Shown here one piece after another: positions 1-7,900 of a stretch of 23,026 bases of DNA. The notes below the pieces were generated by a model, which had not been told where the DNA came from, ran no database searches, and worked only from the letters and a program-made list of their open reading frames with translations. The stretch is from an uncultured Lachnospiraceae bacterium. Its GTDB lineage: Bacteria > Bacillota > Clostridia > Lachnospirales > Lachnospiraceae. Every line of letters starts with the position of its first letter. Position 1 is the stretch's first letter. The DNA lies in contig CAJUSO010000053.1 in NCBI GenBank assembly GCA_910588965.1, forward strand, positions 1-23,026, written 5' to 3'. Both the position numbers and the translations under genes were made by a program.

Positions 1-66
1 TATAACAAAAAAACTCAAAAAATGTATGTTTTTTTCATTCATGCGTTTATTCTGGGCGCAATCCCT

Positions 67-95
67 TTGACAATTATTTTCCCACGTGTTAAAGT
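67..95 (+). promoter_or_regulatory. Candidate sigma-A promoter of the SDR gene
   Basis: A perfect -35 TTGACA (67-72) is followed after 17 bp by TAAAGT (90-95), which is preceded by an extended -10 TGT. The ribosome binding site AAAGG (126-130) lies just before the ATG at 138. The -10 matches only 4 of 6 consensus bases. Confidence 0.5.
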
Positions 96-137
96 TTTGA
101 CGATGCAACAAATACATCCATATAGAAAGGAAACCTT

Positions 138-872
138 ATGAAGCCAAAAACCGCCTTTATCACAGGCGCTTCCCGGGGAATAGGGCGCGCCATCGCAGAA
201 GAATTTGCCCGCCAGGGGTATGCCATTGCCATCAATTGCAAAAACGCAAGGGAATCCCTGGCCTCTTTGGCAGACGGCCTTGCCAAAGCATACCACACTC
301 CCTGCCTGACGTTTGTCGGGGATGTGAGTGAAGAAGCATTTATAATGGAAGCTTTCCATTCCACCGAACAGGAATTTGGCGGAATAGATATATTAGTGAA
401 CAACGCTGGGATTTCCAAAATCGGCCTGCTCACGGACATGAGCCTGGAGGAATGGAACCAGGTCCTTAAGGTAAACCTGACCTCTATGTTCTGCTGCTGC
501 AAACATGCAATCCCCTATATGCTGCGCAGGCAGTCAGGCTCTATCCTGAATATCTCCTCCGTCTGGGGAAACGTAGGCGCTTCCTGCGAAGTGGCATATT
601 CAGCCTCCAAGGGAGGGGTGAACGCTTTCACAAAAGCCCTGGCTAAGGAACTGGCCCCCAGCCATATCTCCGTCAACGCCATTGCCTGCGGGGTGATCGA
701 TACCCAGATGAACGAATGCTTCTCCAAGGAGGAGCGCAGGCAGCTCGCAGCGGAAATCCCAGCCGGCCGGTTTGGCACGCCGCAAGAGGCTGCCCAGCTT
801 GCCTTTTCCCTTGCAGAATCCCCTGCCTACCTGACAGGGCAGGTTATCACCTTAGATGGGGGGTGGCAATAA
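138..872 (+). CDS. SDR family oxidoreductase, FabG-like
   Basis: This is a classical short-chain dehydrogenase/reductase of 244 residues, the usual length. Visible motifs are the NAD(P)-binding TGASRGIG (9-16), NNAG (88-91), the active-site Asn in VNL (112-114), the catalytic Ser in NISS (140-141) and YSASK with Tyr154 and Lys158. The C-terminus LTGQVITLDGGWQ is the typical FabG ending. FabG reduces 3-oxoacyl-ACP in fatty acid synthesis, but no other fab gene is nearby. The gene stands alone behind its own promoter, so it could equally act on a sugar, a steroid or another carbonyl compound. The fold is near certain; the substrate is not known. The start is supported by AAAGG 8 bp upstream. 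It is followed by regulator genes rather than metabolic partners. Confidence 0.88.
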   Translation: MKPKTAFITGASRGIGRAIAEEFARQGYAIAINCKNARESLASLADGLAKAYHTPCLTFVGDVSEEAFIMEAFHSTEQEFGGIDILVNNAGISKIGLLTDMSLEEWNQVLKVNLTSMFCCCKHAIPYMLRRQSGSILNISSVWGNVGASCEVAYSASKGGVNAFTKALAKELAPSHISVNAIACGVIDTQMNECFSKEERRQLAAEIPAGRFGTPQEAAQLAFSLAESPAYLTGQVITLDGGWQ

Positions 873-896
873 TCTAATTTTTTAACAGGAAACCTC

Positions 897-962
897 TTAT
901 CTTTAAAGATAAAAAGGCACTCTTTGGGCATATTTCATACTATAGGTGTTCACGTTTGTGAA
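897..962. promoter_or_regulatory. Palindromes upstream of XRE pair 1
   Basis: TTATCTTTAAAGATAA (897-912) is a perfect 16-bp palindrome without a spacer. TTCAC-GTTT-GTGAA (949-962) is a second inverted repeat. Both lie between the SDR stop and the first XRE gene. Neither is followed by a T-run on the plus strand, so they look more like protein-binding sites than a terminator. That reading is inference. Confidence 0.35.
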
Positions 963-1049
963 TTGCGTTTGAGTTTTGCATATTTCCATTATTTTCCAGA
1001 TAAATTTTCGTAAAATATTACTATCATATACACTAAAGAGGAACATTTT

Positions 1050-1409
1050 ATGAAATTCTCTAACCGATTGGAAAATCTATTAGAAGAACGCAACCTCACC
1101 CAGAGGAAACTATCCACAGAACTTCATATTGCGCCATCCACTTTAAATGGATATTTAAGGAAAAACCGGGAGCCGGATTTTGAAACGCTTATCAAAATTT
1201 CCAAATATTTTAATGTATCCACGGACTACATTTTAGGAGTGACCAATATACGCAACCCTTACATTCATGGGGAATGCCATGATGACAAGGAAGAAGAGCT
1301 GCTGGGAACATACCGTGAGCTTATGCCAAAAGAACAGGATTATCTGATTAAGCAGGCGCATATTTACCACCATCAGGATTTGGATTCCCTTTATCCCCTG
1401 AAGAAATAG
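1050..1409 (+). CDS. XRE-family HTH transcriptional regulator (pair 1, first copy)
   Basis: A 119-residue protein with an N-terminal Cro/C1-type helix-turn-helix (about residues 5-63). LTQRKLSTELHIAPSTLNGY gives the two HTH helices and STDYILG the usual end of the domain. The remaining 50 residues form a short tail with the pattern LLGTYRELMPKEQDYLIKQA, also seen in the next gene. It has no peptidase or sensor domain, so it resembles small phage- or plasmid-type repressors or clostridial stand-alone XRE regulators. The RBS AGAGG lies about 8 bp before the ATG. The neighbouring gene is a close paralogue on the same strand. GCATATT motifs upstream of both suggest auto- or cross-regulation. The target is unknown. 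Confidence 0.85.
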   Translation: MKFSNRLENLLEERNLTQRKLSTELHIAPSTLNGYLRKNREPDFETLIKISKYFNVSTDYILGVTNIRNPYIHGECHDDKEEELLGTYRELMPKEQDYLIKQAHIYHHQDLDSLYPLKK

Positions 1410-1522
1410 CAGCGTACATAAATCGCGTACTATGTGATTCAATATGCGTATTATTTCTTTTCAATGGGCATATTTTTATTAAGATGTTAAAGTTATAAGT
1501 CATCTTACAGGGAGGTGCCCAT

Positions 1523-1873
1523 ATGGATTTTAGCATTCGGCTGGAAAACCTGATTGAAGAAAAGAATGTCACACAGAAACAACTGTCCTTAGAACTTCAT
1601 CTTGCACCAACTACTTTGAATGGGTACGTTAACAACTACCGGGAGCCGGACTTCAGCACACTTGTACAGATAGCCCGTTATTTTGATGTGTCCACGGACT
1701 ACCTGCTAGGGCTCTGCCAGGAGAAAAAGCCCGTGCCGTCATCCTTAAACCCAACAGAGGGGGCGTTAATACACCTCTATCGCTCCTTAAACCCTGACCG
1801 TCAGGAACTTCTAATAGAACAGGCAAAATTTTACCAAAGCCTCAGCACAAAGGCTGCAAAAAAGAATGGATAA
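1523..1873 (+). CDS. XRE-family HTH transcriptional regulator (pair 1, second copy)
   Basis: A 116-residue paralogue of the gene just upstream. The HTH domain (about residues 5-63) has the same LTLNGY-type recognition region and the shared STDYxLG end, and the two HTH domains are identical at well over half of their positions. The C-terminal tail keeps the pattern LIHLYRSLNPDRQELLIEQA. The ATG follows a strong GGGAGGTG ribosome binding site. The 113-bp gap to the first copy contains its own GCATATT motif and AT-rich sequence, so it may be transcribed separately. Tandem duplication followed by divergence is the simplest origin. The DNA target and ligand are unknown. Confidence 0.85.
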   Translation: MDFSIRLENLIEEKNVTQKQLSLELHLAPTTLNGYVNNYREPDFSTLVQIARYFDVSTDYLLGLCQEKKPVPSSLNPTEGALIHLYRSLNPDRQELLIEQAKFYQSLSTKAAKKNG

Positions 1874-1896
1874 GTGAAAACGGAATGGCGAACACT

Positions 1897-1926
1897 GCGC
1901 CGCTTGGCTTCTTAGCCAGGCGGCGC
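1897..1926. terminator. Strong hairpin between convergent XRE and rpoN genes
   Basis: A 13-bp GC-rich stem (1897-1909 with 1914-1926, one G-T wobble) closes a 4-nt TCTT loop. It sits between the stop codons of two convergent genes, as a bidirectional terminator would. Neither strand shows a real U-tract after the stem, so intrinsic termination may be weak. Confidence 0.5.
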
Positions 1927-1949
1927 AAAATCATGCCCAAAACATCCCC

Positions 1950-3086
1950 TTAGGTGAAAAAATAACTGAAGGGATAAATGCCCCAGCTGCACTGTAAGTA
2001 TTTCCCCTTGACTGCCTGGCTTATGGCAGGGCTAGGCACAGACAGCTTCCCTGCCGCCTCCTCCATCCCAAACGGCCGGAGCGCATTCTGCCCATACAGG
2101 AAAAAACCTTCCTGTACCTCCAGCAGGCATTTGGCCAGATCCAGGAGCATGGCTCCCCTCTGCTCAATTGCCGCCTGTACCTCTTCTACCTGGCGCAGCT
2201 TGGCGGCAAGGTAATCCTTCACTTCCTGGCTGCAGCCCGATTCCAGCATCTGGAGGTACTCCTGGCTCACACGGATCTCCGGGTAGGTATAGCTATTCTG
2301 CAGGATTTCAAACCTGCCCTGGAATTTGACAACCGTCACATCCGGATTCGTATAGCGTAAAATCCCTCCCCTCCCAAAGCCCTGGGCTGGCCTGGGGTTA
2401 AGCGCCCGGATTGCCTCTGCCGCCGCCGCCACCTCTTCCAAAGGCCGTCCCATCCTTGCCGCAATGGCATCCAGCTGGTTATTCCCCAGTTCCTCCATAT
2501 AATGGGAAATAATCCCCAGTTCCGTTTCATGCCCTTCCCCCAGCTTAGCAACCTGGCATGCCAGGCTTTCCTGCAGGGATGCCGCGCAAACGCCCGCCGG
2601 CTCTAACCCCTTCATAATGCCCAGGCAGGCCGCCGCTTTTTCCTCTGTAATGCCGAACCTACAGGCAACGTCCCCCAAAGGCTCCGTATAATACCCGCTG
2701 GCGTCCAGGGAATCTGCAATATAGGCAAAGACTGCCATCTCCAAATCGGAATACCCCTTCCCGATAAGCTGGAGCATCAAGGCATCCTTTAGGGGCTCCC
2801 CCTTATCCTCCTTTACATTGTTCAGGTAATCCCTGCTATCCCCCTCATCATACTGGTAATACGTCCTGTTCTGTTCATCCAGGCTGGCCAGCCACTCCAG
2901 CTTTTGAATGCGCTCCCCAGCCTTATCCTCCGGCATGTCCTCTTCCATCTCCACGATGGGGTTTTCCATCGACAGCTCTTTGATAAATTCCGTCAACTCT
3001 TGGGCATTCATCTGCAGTATCTCGGCGGGCTGGAGCATCTTATGGGATGAAACCTGCTGTTGGCTCTGTTCTGAATGGGTTCCCAT
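1950..3086 (-). CDS. rpoN: RNA polymerase sigma-54 factor, C-terminally truncated
   Basis: The protein has 378 residues. Region I (1-50) is Gln-rich with MLQPAEILQMNAQEL and ENPIVE. The core-binding domain (about 100-260) has LEPAGVCAASLQE (161-173) and LNPRPAQGF (229-237). A helix-turn-helix follows (about 339-363), then KYLQCSWGIYPFSYFFT, after which the gene stops. Known sigma-54 proteins continue about 60-90 residues and end with the RpoN box (ARRTVAKYRE), which contacts the -24 element. That box is absent, and no continuation is visible in any frame of the 76 bp before the next gene. A more upstream in-frame ATG at 3155 exists, but GGAGGG lies just before the ATG at 3086 and region I begins there. 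The protein should bind core RNA polymerase; -24 recognition is doubtful. Confidence 0.88.
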   Translation of the reverse strand: MGTHSEQSQQQVSSHKMLQPAEILQMNAQELTEFIKELSMENPIVEMEEDMPEDKAGERIQKLEWLASLDEQNRTYYQYDEGDSRDYLNNVKEDKGEPLKDALMLQLIGKGYSDLEMAVFAYIADSLDASGYYTEPLGDVACRFGITEEKAAACLGIMKGLEPAGVCAASLQESLACQVAKLGEGHETELGIISHYMEELGNNQLDAIAARMGRPLEEVAAAAEAIRALNPRPAQGFGRGGILRYTNPDVTVVKFQGRFEILQNSYTYPEIRVSQEYLQMLESGCSQEVKDYLAAKLRQVEEVQAAIEQRGAMLLDLAKCLLEVQEGFFLYGQNALRPFGMEEAAGKLSVPSPAISQAVKGKYLQCSWGIYPFSYFFT

Positions 3087-3194
3087 ATTGTTTCCCTCCG
3101 TTTTCCTATAGGACTGTGTGCATGTTCCCGTCTTGGCGTCCCCAGCCCTGCGCATATACCGCCAAAAGGCTGCGGGGACGCCCTATGTCACTAT

Positions 3195-3231
3195 TTGTTA
3201 AAATTGTAACATTATATAGAGGTTATTTCAA
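3195..3231 (-). promoter_or_regulatory. rpoN promoter with overlapping Rex-like operator
   Basis: Read on the minus strand, TTGAAA (3231-3226) and TACAAT (3208-3203) are 17 bp apart, and the -10 is extended by TGT, a near-consensus sigma-A promoter. On the plus strand TTGTTAA-AATT-GTAACAT (3195-3212) covers the -10. It matches 12 of 14 fixed positions of the clostridial Rex site TTGTTAA-N4-TTAACAA. Rex is the NADH/NAD+-sensing repressor of fermentation and hydrogenase genes. Promoter confidence is higher than operator confidence. Confidence 0.55.
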
Positions 3232-3257
3232 GCAGAAATCCTTAGCCAGCCTAAGAT

Positions 3258-4676
3258 TTAAAAACGGAAGTCACGCTCCCCCTTGTGGATATTGGCAAGA
3301 TACCCTTCCACCCTTTCCCGGACCTTGGGGTTGGTAACCACATCCAATTCCTTCTCTATCAGCCGTTCCCCAACCGCTTTCGTCTCCTGGGAGGCATAAT
3401 CCTCCAGGTACTCCTTGAGGGTCATTAAGGCGTTCGGATGGCAGCAGTTCACAATCTGCCCATTTTTCAGCAATTCCATAAAGCGGTCGCCCGTCCTCCC
3501 TTCCCGGTAGCAGGCCGTACAGAAACTAGGCACATACCCCATTTTCATCAGCCAATTCACCACCTCGTCCAGGGTACGGGTGTCGCTGACATCGAACTGT
3601 GCGGAATTATCCTCTTCCTGCTCCGGTTCCACATAGCCGCCCACGCTGGTCTTAGACCCGCCGCTTATCTGGGAAATGCCCAAATGCAAGACCTTTTCAC
3701 GGCATGCCTGGCTCTCACGGGTAGAAACAATCATGCCCGTATAGGGGACTGCAATGCGGATGCAGGCTACGATTTTAGCAAAAACCTCATCGGTAATCCC
3801 ATTGTCAAACGCATCCGGGTCGATATCGTCCGCGCGGCGCAGCCGGGGAACGCTGATGGTATGGGGGCCTACGCCTTTATAGGCCTCTAAATGCTCCGCA
3901 TGCATCAGTATCCCAGTAAAATCATAACGGTAATTATTCAGCCCAAACAGCACGCCCAGGCCTACATCGTCAATGCCCCCGTCCATGGCACGGTCCATGG
4001 CTTCCGTATGGTATGCATAATCATGTTTCGGGCCTGTGGGATGGAGCTTTCCATAAGATTCCTTATGGTAGGTCTCCTGGAAGAGGATGTAGGTGCCAAT
4101 GCCCGCCTCCTTTAATTTCCGGTAATTTTCCACCGTGGTAGCGGCAATATTGACATTCACGCGGCGGATTGCGCCATTTTTGTGCTTAATGCCATAAATC
4201 GTATGGATACATTCCAGGATATATTCTATCGGGTTATGGACCGGGTCCTCCCCCGCCTCCAAAGCCAGCCGCTTATGCCCCATATCCTGAAGGGCCGTCA
4301 CCTCCCGTACAAGTTCCTCCTGGCTCAGCTTCTTACGGGCAATATGCCTATTCTTCGCATGGTACGGGCAGTATTCACACCCATTAATGCAGTAATTGGA
4401 CAGATACAGCGGGGCAAACATCACAATACGGTTTCCGTAGAAATCTTTTTTAATCTGCTCCGCCAGGGCAAAGATTTCCTGGTTTTTATCCTCCAGCCCG
4501 CAATCCAGCAGGACAATGGCCTCCCTATGGGAAAGGCCTTTGCGCAGCCTTGCCTTCTCCAAGATACGGTCAATCAGTTCCCTGTTGTTTTTATTCTCCT
4601 TTGCAAAGGATAAGGAATCCAAAATTTCCTCATGGCTGATAAATTCTTCTGCTTTTGGCGACATCACATTATACAT
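3258..4676 (-). CDS. hydG: [FeFe] hydrogenase H-cluster radical SAM maturase HydG
   Basis: HydG cleaves tyrosine with S-adenosylmethionine chemistry and makes the Fe(CO)2(CN) synthon for the H-cluster of [FeFe] hydrogenase. The 472-residue length matches the family. The radical SAM cluster motif CX3CX2C is at Cys96, Cys100 and Cys103 (CINGCEYC). The C-terminal auxiliary cluster motif CX2CX22C uses Cys386, Cys389 and Cys412 within CTACYREGRTG and CCHPNAL. GGSKTSVGGY is another conserved HydG segment. The start at 4676 is set by GGAGGT 7 bp upstream; the reading frame is open further upstream but runs through a hairpin-rich leader. HydE, HydF and the hydrogenase are not in the window. It lies upstream of rpoN on the same strand. 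Expression is probably controlled by the leader described separately. Confidence 0.95.
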   Translation of the reverse strand: MYNVMSPKAEEFISHEEILDSLSFAKENKNNRELIDRILEKARLRKGLSHREAIVLLDCGLEDKNQEIFALAEQIKKDFYGNRIVMFAPLYLSNYCINGCEYCPYHAKNRHIARKKLSQEELVREVTALQDMGHKRLALEAGEDPVHNPIEYILECIHTIYGIKHKNGAIRRVNVNIAATTVENYRKLKEAGIGTYILFQETYHKESYGKLHPTGPKHDYAYHTEAMDRAMDGGIDDVGLGVLFGLNNYRYDFTGILMHAEHLEAYKGVGPHTISVPRLRRADDIDPDAFDNGITDEVFAKIVACIRIAVPYTGMIVSTRESQACREKVLHLGISQISGGSKTSVGGYVEPEQEEDNSAQFDVSDTRTLDEVVNWLMKMGYVPSFCTACYREGRTGDRFMELLKNGQIVNCCHPNALMTLKEYLEDYASQETKAVGERLIEKELDVVTNPKVRERVEGYLANIHKGERDFRF

Positions 4677-4926
4677 ATAGTACCTCCATCTAAGAAAGCC
4701 CCCCATGCCAACGGCACAGGGGGCAGCGTCTAAAAACCAGCCCCCGCCCGTCTCTCTGGCAGGAGCCGCTCCTCTACATGTTATCATTTCCTCTGCTCCC
4801 TTACCTTCAGGCAACCCTTCCGGCCAGGCGTATTGCCTACAGAAAAACCAAAGGCCCTGCTGCAAGCAACTAAATCTCCGTAAACCTGAGGTTTGCAGTC
4901 AGGATTTCTTCCTGCGCACCTCTTCC
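4677..4926 (-). promoter_or_regulatory. Structured hydG 5' leader, candidate riboswitch or attenuator
   Basis: About 250 nt separate the predicted transcription start from the hydG start codon. The RNA can form several hairpins (for example CAGGA/UCCUG, AAACC/GGUUU and AGGAG/CUCCU). A terminator hairpin ends directly before the ribosome binding site. Upstream GGGGGC (plus-strand positions 4740-4745) can pair with the 5' arm of that terminator (4719-4724), giving an antiterminator that excludes it. This arrangement is typical of transcriptional riboswitches and attenuators. I do not recognise the class: T-box, lysine, SAM, TPP, cobalamin and THF signatures are not evident. Confidence 0.5.
4692..4724 (-). 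terminator. Terminator hairpin in the hydG leader
   Basis: On the minus strand a 12-bp stem (GCCCCCUGUGCC with GGCAUGGGGGGC, two G-U pairs) closes a GUU loop and is followed by UUUCUU. It ends about 10 nt before the GGAGG of hydG. It could also end transcripts from the helicase gene upstream, but its position right before the RBS suits attenuation. Confidence 0.65.
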
Positions 4927-4932
4927 AAAACC

Positions 4933-4961
4933 ATCCTAACATAATCCAGGAGAAAGCTCAA
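4933..4961 (-). promoter_or_regulatory. Candidate sigma-A promoter of hydG
   Basis: On the minus strand TTGAGC (4961-4956) and TAGGAT (4938-4933) are separated by 17 bp, and the -10 carries an extended TGT. It starts 7 bp downstream of the helicase stop codon, which gives hydG its own transcript with a long leader. Confidence 0.5.
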
Positions 4962-4968
4962 CTGTTTT

Positions 4969-7900
4969 TTACATTGCTTCCAACAGCCTTAGCATCTCCT
5001 CCTTCGTAATCTTCACCCCTTCAAAGCCTTCATTCCCCAATAGCTGGTCTGCCAGCTCCTTTTTCTTCTCCTGAAGCTTTAGGATATTTTCTTCCACCGT
5101 CCCTTTTACAATCAGTTTGTAAACTGTCACCACATTCTTCTGCCCAATCCGGTGCGCCCGGTCTGTCGCCTGGTTCTGCACCGCCACATTCCACCATGGG
5201 TCATAGTGGATGACAATATCCGCCGCCGTCAGGTTCAGGCCCGTACCCCCAGCCTTTAGGGAAATGCAGAACACAGGGGCTTCCCCTTTCTGGAAATCCT
5301 GTACCAGCTCCGCCCGCCGCTCCTTATCCGTAGCCCCTGTCAGGCTGAAATACGGTATCCCCTCACTTTGCAGCTTCTCCTGGATCCTTGCCAGCATCGC
5401 CGTAAACTGGGAAAACAGCAATACCCTGTGGCCTCCGTCAATTGCATGTTTTATCAGGTCCATACACACCAGAAGCTTTGCCGACTCCCCTGGGAAATCC
5501 TCATAAACCAGCCCTGGGTCGCAGCAAAGCTGGCGCAGCCTGGTCAGTTCCGCCAAAACCTGGATTTTCTGGGCTGCAAATTCCGCTTCCGTCTGCCCGT
5601 CCAGCATCATCTTCATCCGCTGCACATGGGCGGCATACAGCTTGCCCTGCGCTCCCTCCATCTGGGCAAATACAGCTTCCTCCAGCTTGTCCGGCAAATC
5701 CTTCAGGACATCCTTTTTCAGCCTGCGCAGCACAAAGGGGCGGATCATCTTCTGCAGGCGCACGGAAGCTTCCGCCTCCTGCTCCGATACGATTGGGATT
5801 TCCAGCTCTTCCCGGAAACGGCTGTAAGGATACAAGAACCCCGGCATCAGGTAATCAAATATGCTCCATAACTCGCTCAGCCGGTTTTCAATAGGCGTCC
5901 CGGTCAGCGCCGCCTTAAACCCAGCGCTAATCCCTTTCACCGCTTTTGCCGCCTTGGTATTGTGGTTCTTAATATACTGCGCCTCATCAATCACCTCATA
6001 CCCAAACACTTTCCCTTTATAATAGGCTTCATCCCGCTTCAAGAGGTCGTAAGAAGTGATTAGGACATCCCATCTTGCGGCTTCCTGCAGCGCCTCCTTA
6101 CGCTCCGCTGCCGCCCCTGCCACAGCCACCGCATGCAAGGACGGTGCAAACCGCTCAATCTCGCTTTTCCAATTATAGACCAAAGAGGCCGGGCAGACAA
6201 TAAGCGCAAAATTCGTAAACATTACGCCGCCTTCCTCCATCCCCCCCGCCTGCCCAGGCTTCTGTGCCGCCTTCCATAGCCCTAAGCCTTGCATCCCCTC
6301 CAGTTCCCCCATGCTTTGCGCTTCTTCCAGGCGCCCCGGTTCCAGAGGCTTTGCCAGCCCCGATTTACGCACCTTCTCAAGCAGCCCAGCGCTTTGGCTC
6401 CTTTCCAGCAATCCTGCATCCCGCACGTTCCCCGGCAGGCAGGCGCTTTGCCCAAGCCCTTGGCCTGCCGCCATAAGCCCCCCTTTCTGCTCCCACTCAG
6501 ACAGCAAAAATGCGATTACCTGCAAGGTCTTCCCCAGCCCCATATCATCTGCCAAAATCCCGCCAAACCCATTGGCGTGTAGGGTTTTCAGCCACATAAA
6601 GCCCTGTTTCTGGTACTCCCGCAGCACCCTCCCCAGGGAAGCAGGCGCCTCAAAATCGTTATCCTCCACGGTCTTCATATTCCGCACCAAGGCCTTAAAG
6701 TCCCTGTTCTTGGATGCGCGTATCCCGTTCTTTTCCTTTAGCTCGCTGTCCAGGTACAAAGCCCGGTACTTGGGAAGCTGGACCAAGCCCCCTTCCCATT
6801 CCTTGGGGGAAATGGCCATGCTGTCCTGGATCCTGGAAAGGACCCCCAGGCCATCTTCTTCCATCTGGAGGAACTCCCCGCTTTTCAGGCGGAAAAATTT
6901 ACGTTTCCGCTGATATGAGGACAGGATCCCTACCAGTTCCGCCAAAGGCATATCTTCGCTGTCCAACGTAAGTTCCAGCATATCCCCCTTCAAAGACACC
7001 CCCACAGAGACAGAAGGCGCCGGCCTCACCTGGATTGCCTTTAAGGCATCGCTGACAAACACCTTCCCAAGGGCAGGAAGCTCTTCCATCCCCTCTGTTA
7101 AAAAACGGTACATCCTTTCCTCATCCCCAGCAAGGAGCATCTGCTTTTTTTCTTTATCAATTTCCTGGAACCAGCGCCCGACCCGCTCCCTTTTCTTCAG
7201 TTCCTCCAGCTCATTCCGGTTCTCTATGGCACGGGGCTTGTCCAAGATATTGTATTTTACCCCATCATATATGACAAACATCTCACAGGATATGGCCTGC
7301 CGGTCCGGCGCATCCAGATAAACCTCATACTCTGGCTCTGGCGGCAGGTAAGCCTGTTCCTGGAACTGCCGTTTCCTTACGGTAAAATGCCGTTCCAGCA
7401 CGGGCAGCAGTTCCTGGCAAAAAGCAGGCAGCTCTGCCTTAGACACAAAACCCGCCCCCCGCTGCTTCCTGCTAAGATACTCCCATACCGGGCGGATTTC
7501 ATACACTTCTTCCATTGGGATCTTGTAAATGTTCCCTTCCTCCCATACATAGGCGTAATCCCTCCCATAATCACAGGACATTTCCCCCGCTTCCAGCAGT
7601 ATGCCGTCCTCCTGCCCCTGTATCCGCAAGGATGGCTGGTATGCCTCGCCGGAAATATGCCACAGCTGTTCTTTGCCGTACTCCGTCCGCACCGGGAATT
7701 CCTGCTGGCCCAACGCCTTGAAAAATGCATCCATATTGCTGCCTGTAATATGCAGGTAACGGTTCCCCTTGTCATAATACCAATAGTTCCTGCCGGCCTG
7801 GCTGGGGTTATTTACCTCCACCGCCAGGAATTCCGCCATAGGCCTGCTCTCCTTTGTGAAGGCCTCCAGGCTATGGTAAAATTCCAATTCCTTCCCGTAG

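Noticed and set aside
3438..4613. Plus-strand open frames opposite hydG
   Set aside because: They have no family resemblance or good RBS and are antisense shadows of a well-conserved gene.
4677..4865. Longer HydG reading from an ATG at 4865
   Set aside because: The extra 63 residues run through the terminator hairpin, do not resemble HydG, and GGAGGT marks the start at 4676.
4677..4926. Known riboswitch class (lysine, T-box, SAM, TPP, cobalamin, THF) in the hydG leader
   Set aside because: GAGGTGCG near the start resembles a lysine riboswitch, but the other conserved blocks of that class are missing. No T-box GGUGGNACCGCG and no other class signature was found.
6264..6971. Plus-strand Pro/Ser-rich frames opposite the helicase
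   Set aside because: Their composition is the complement of the Gly/Leu/Gln-rich helicase insertion; no start signals.
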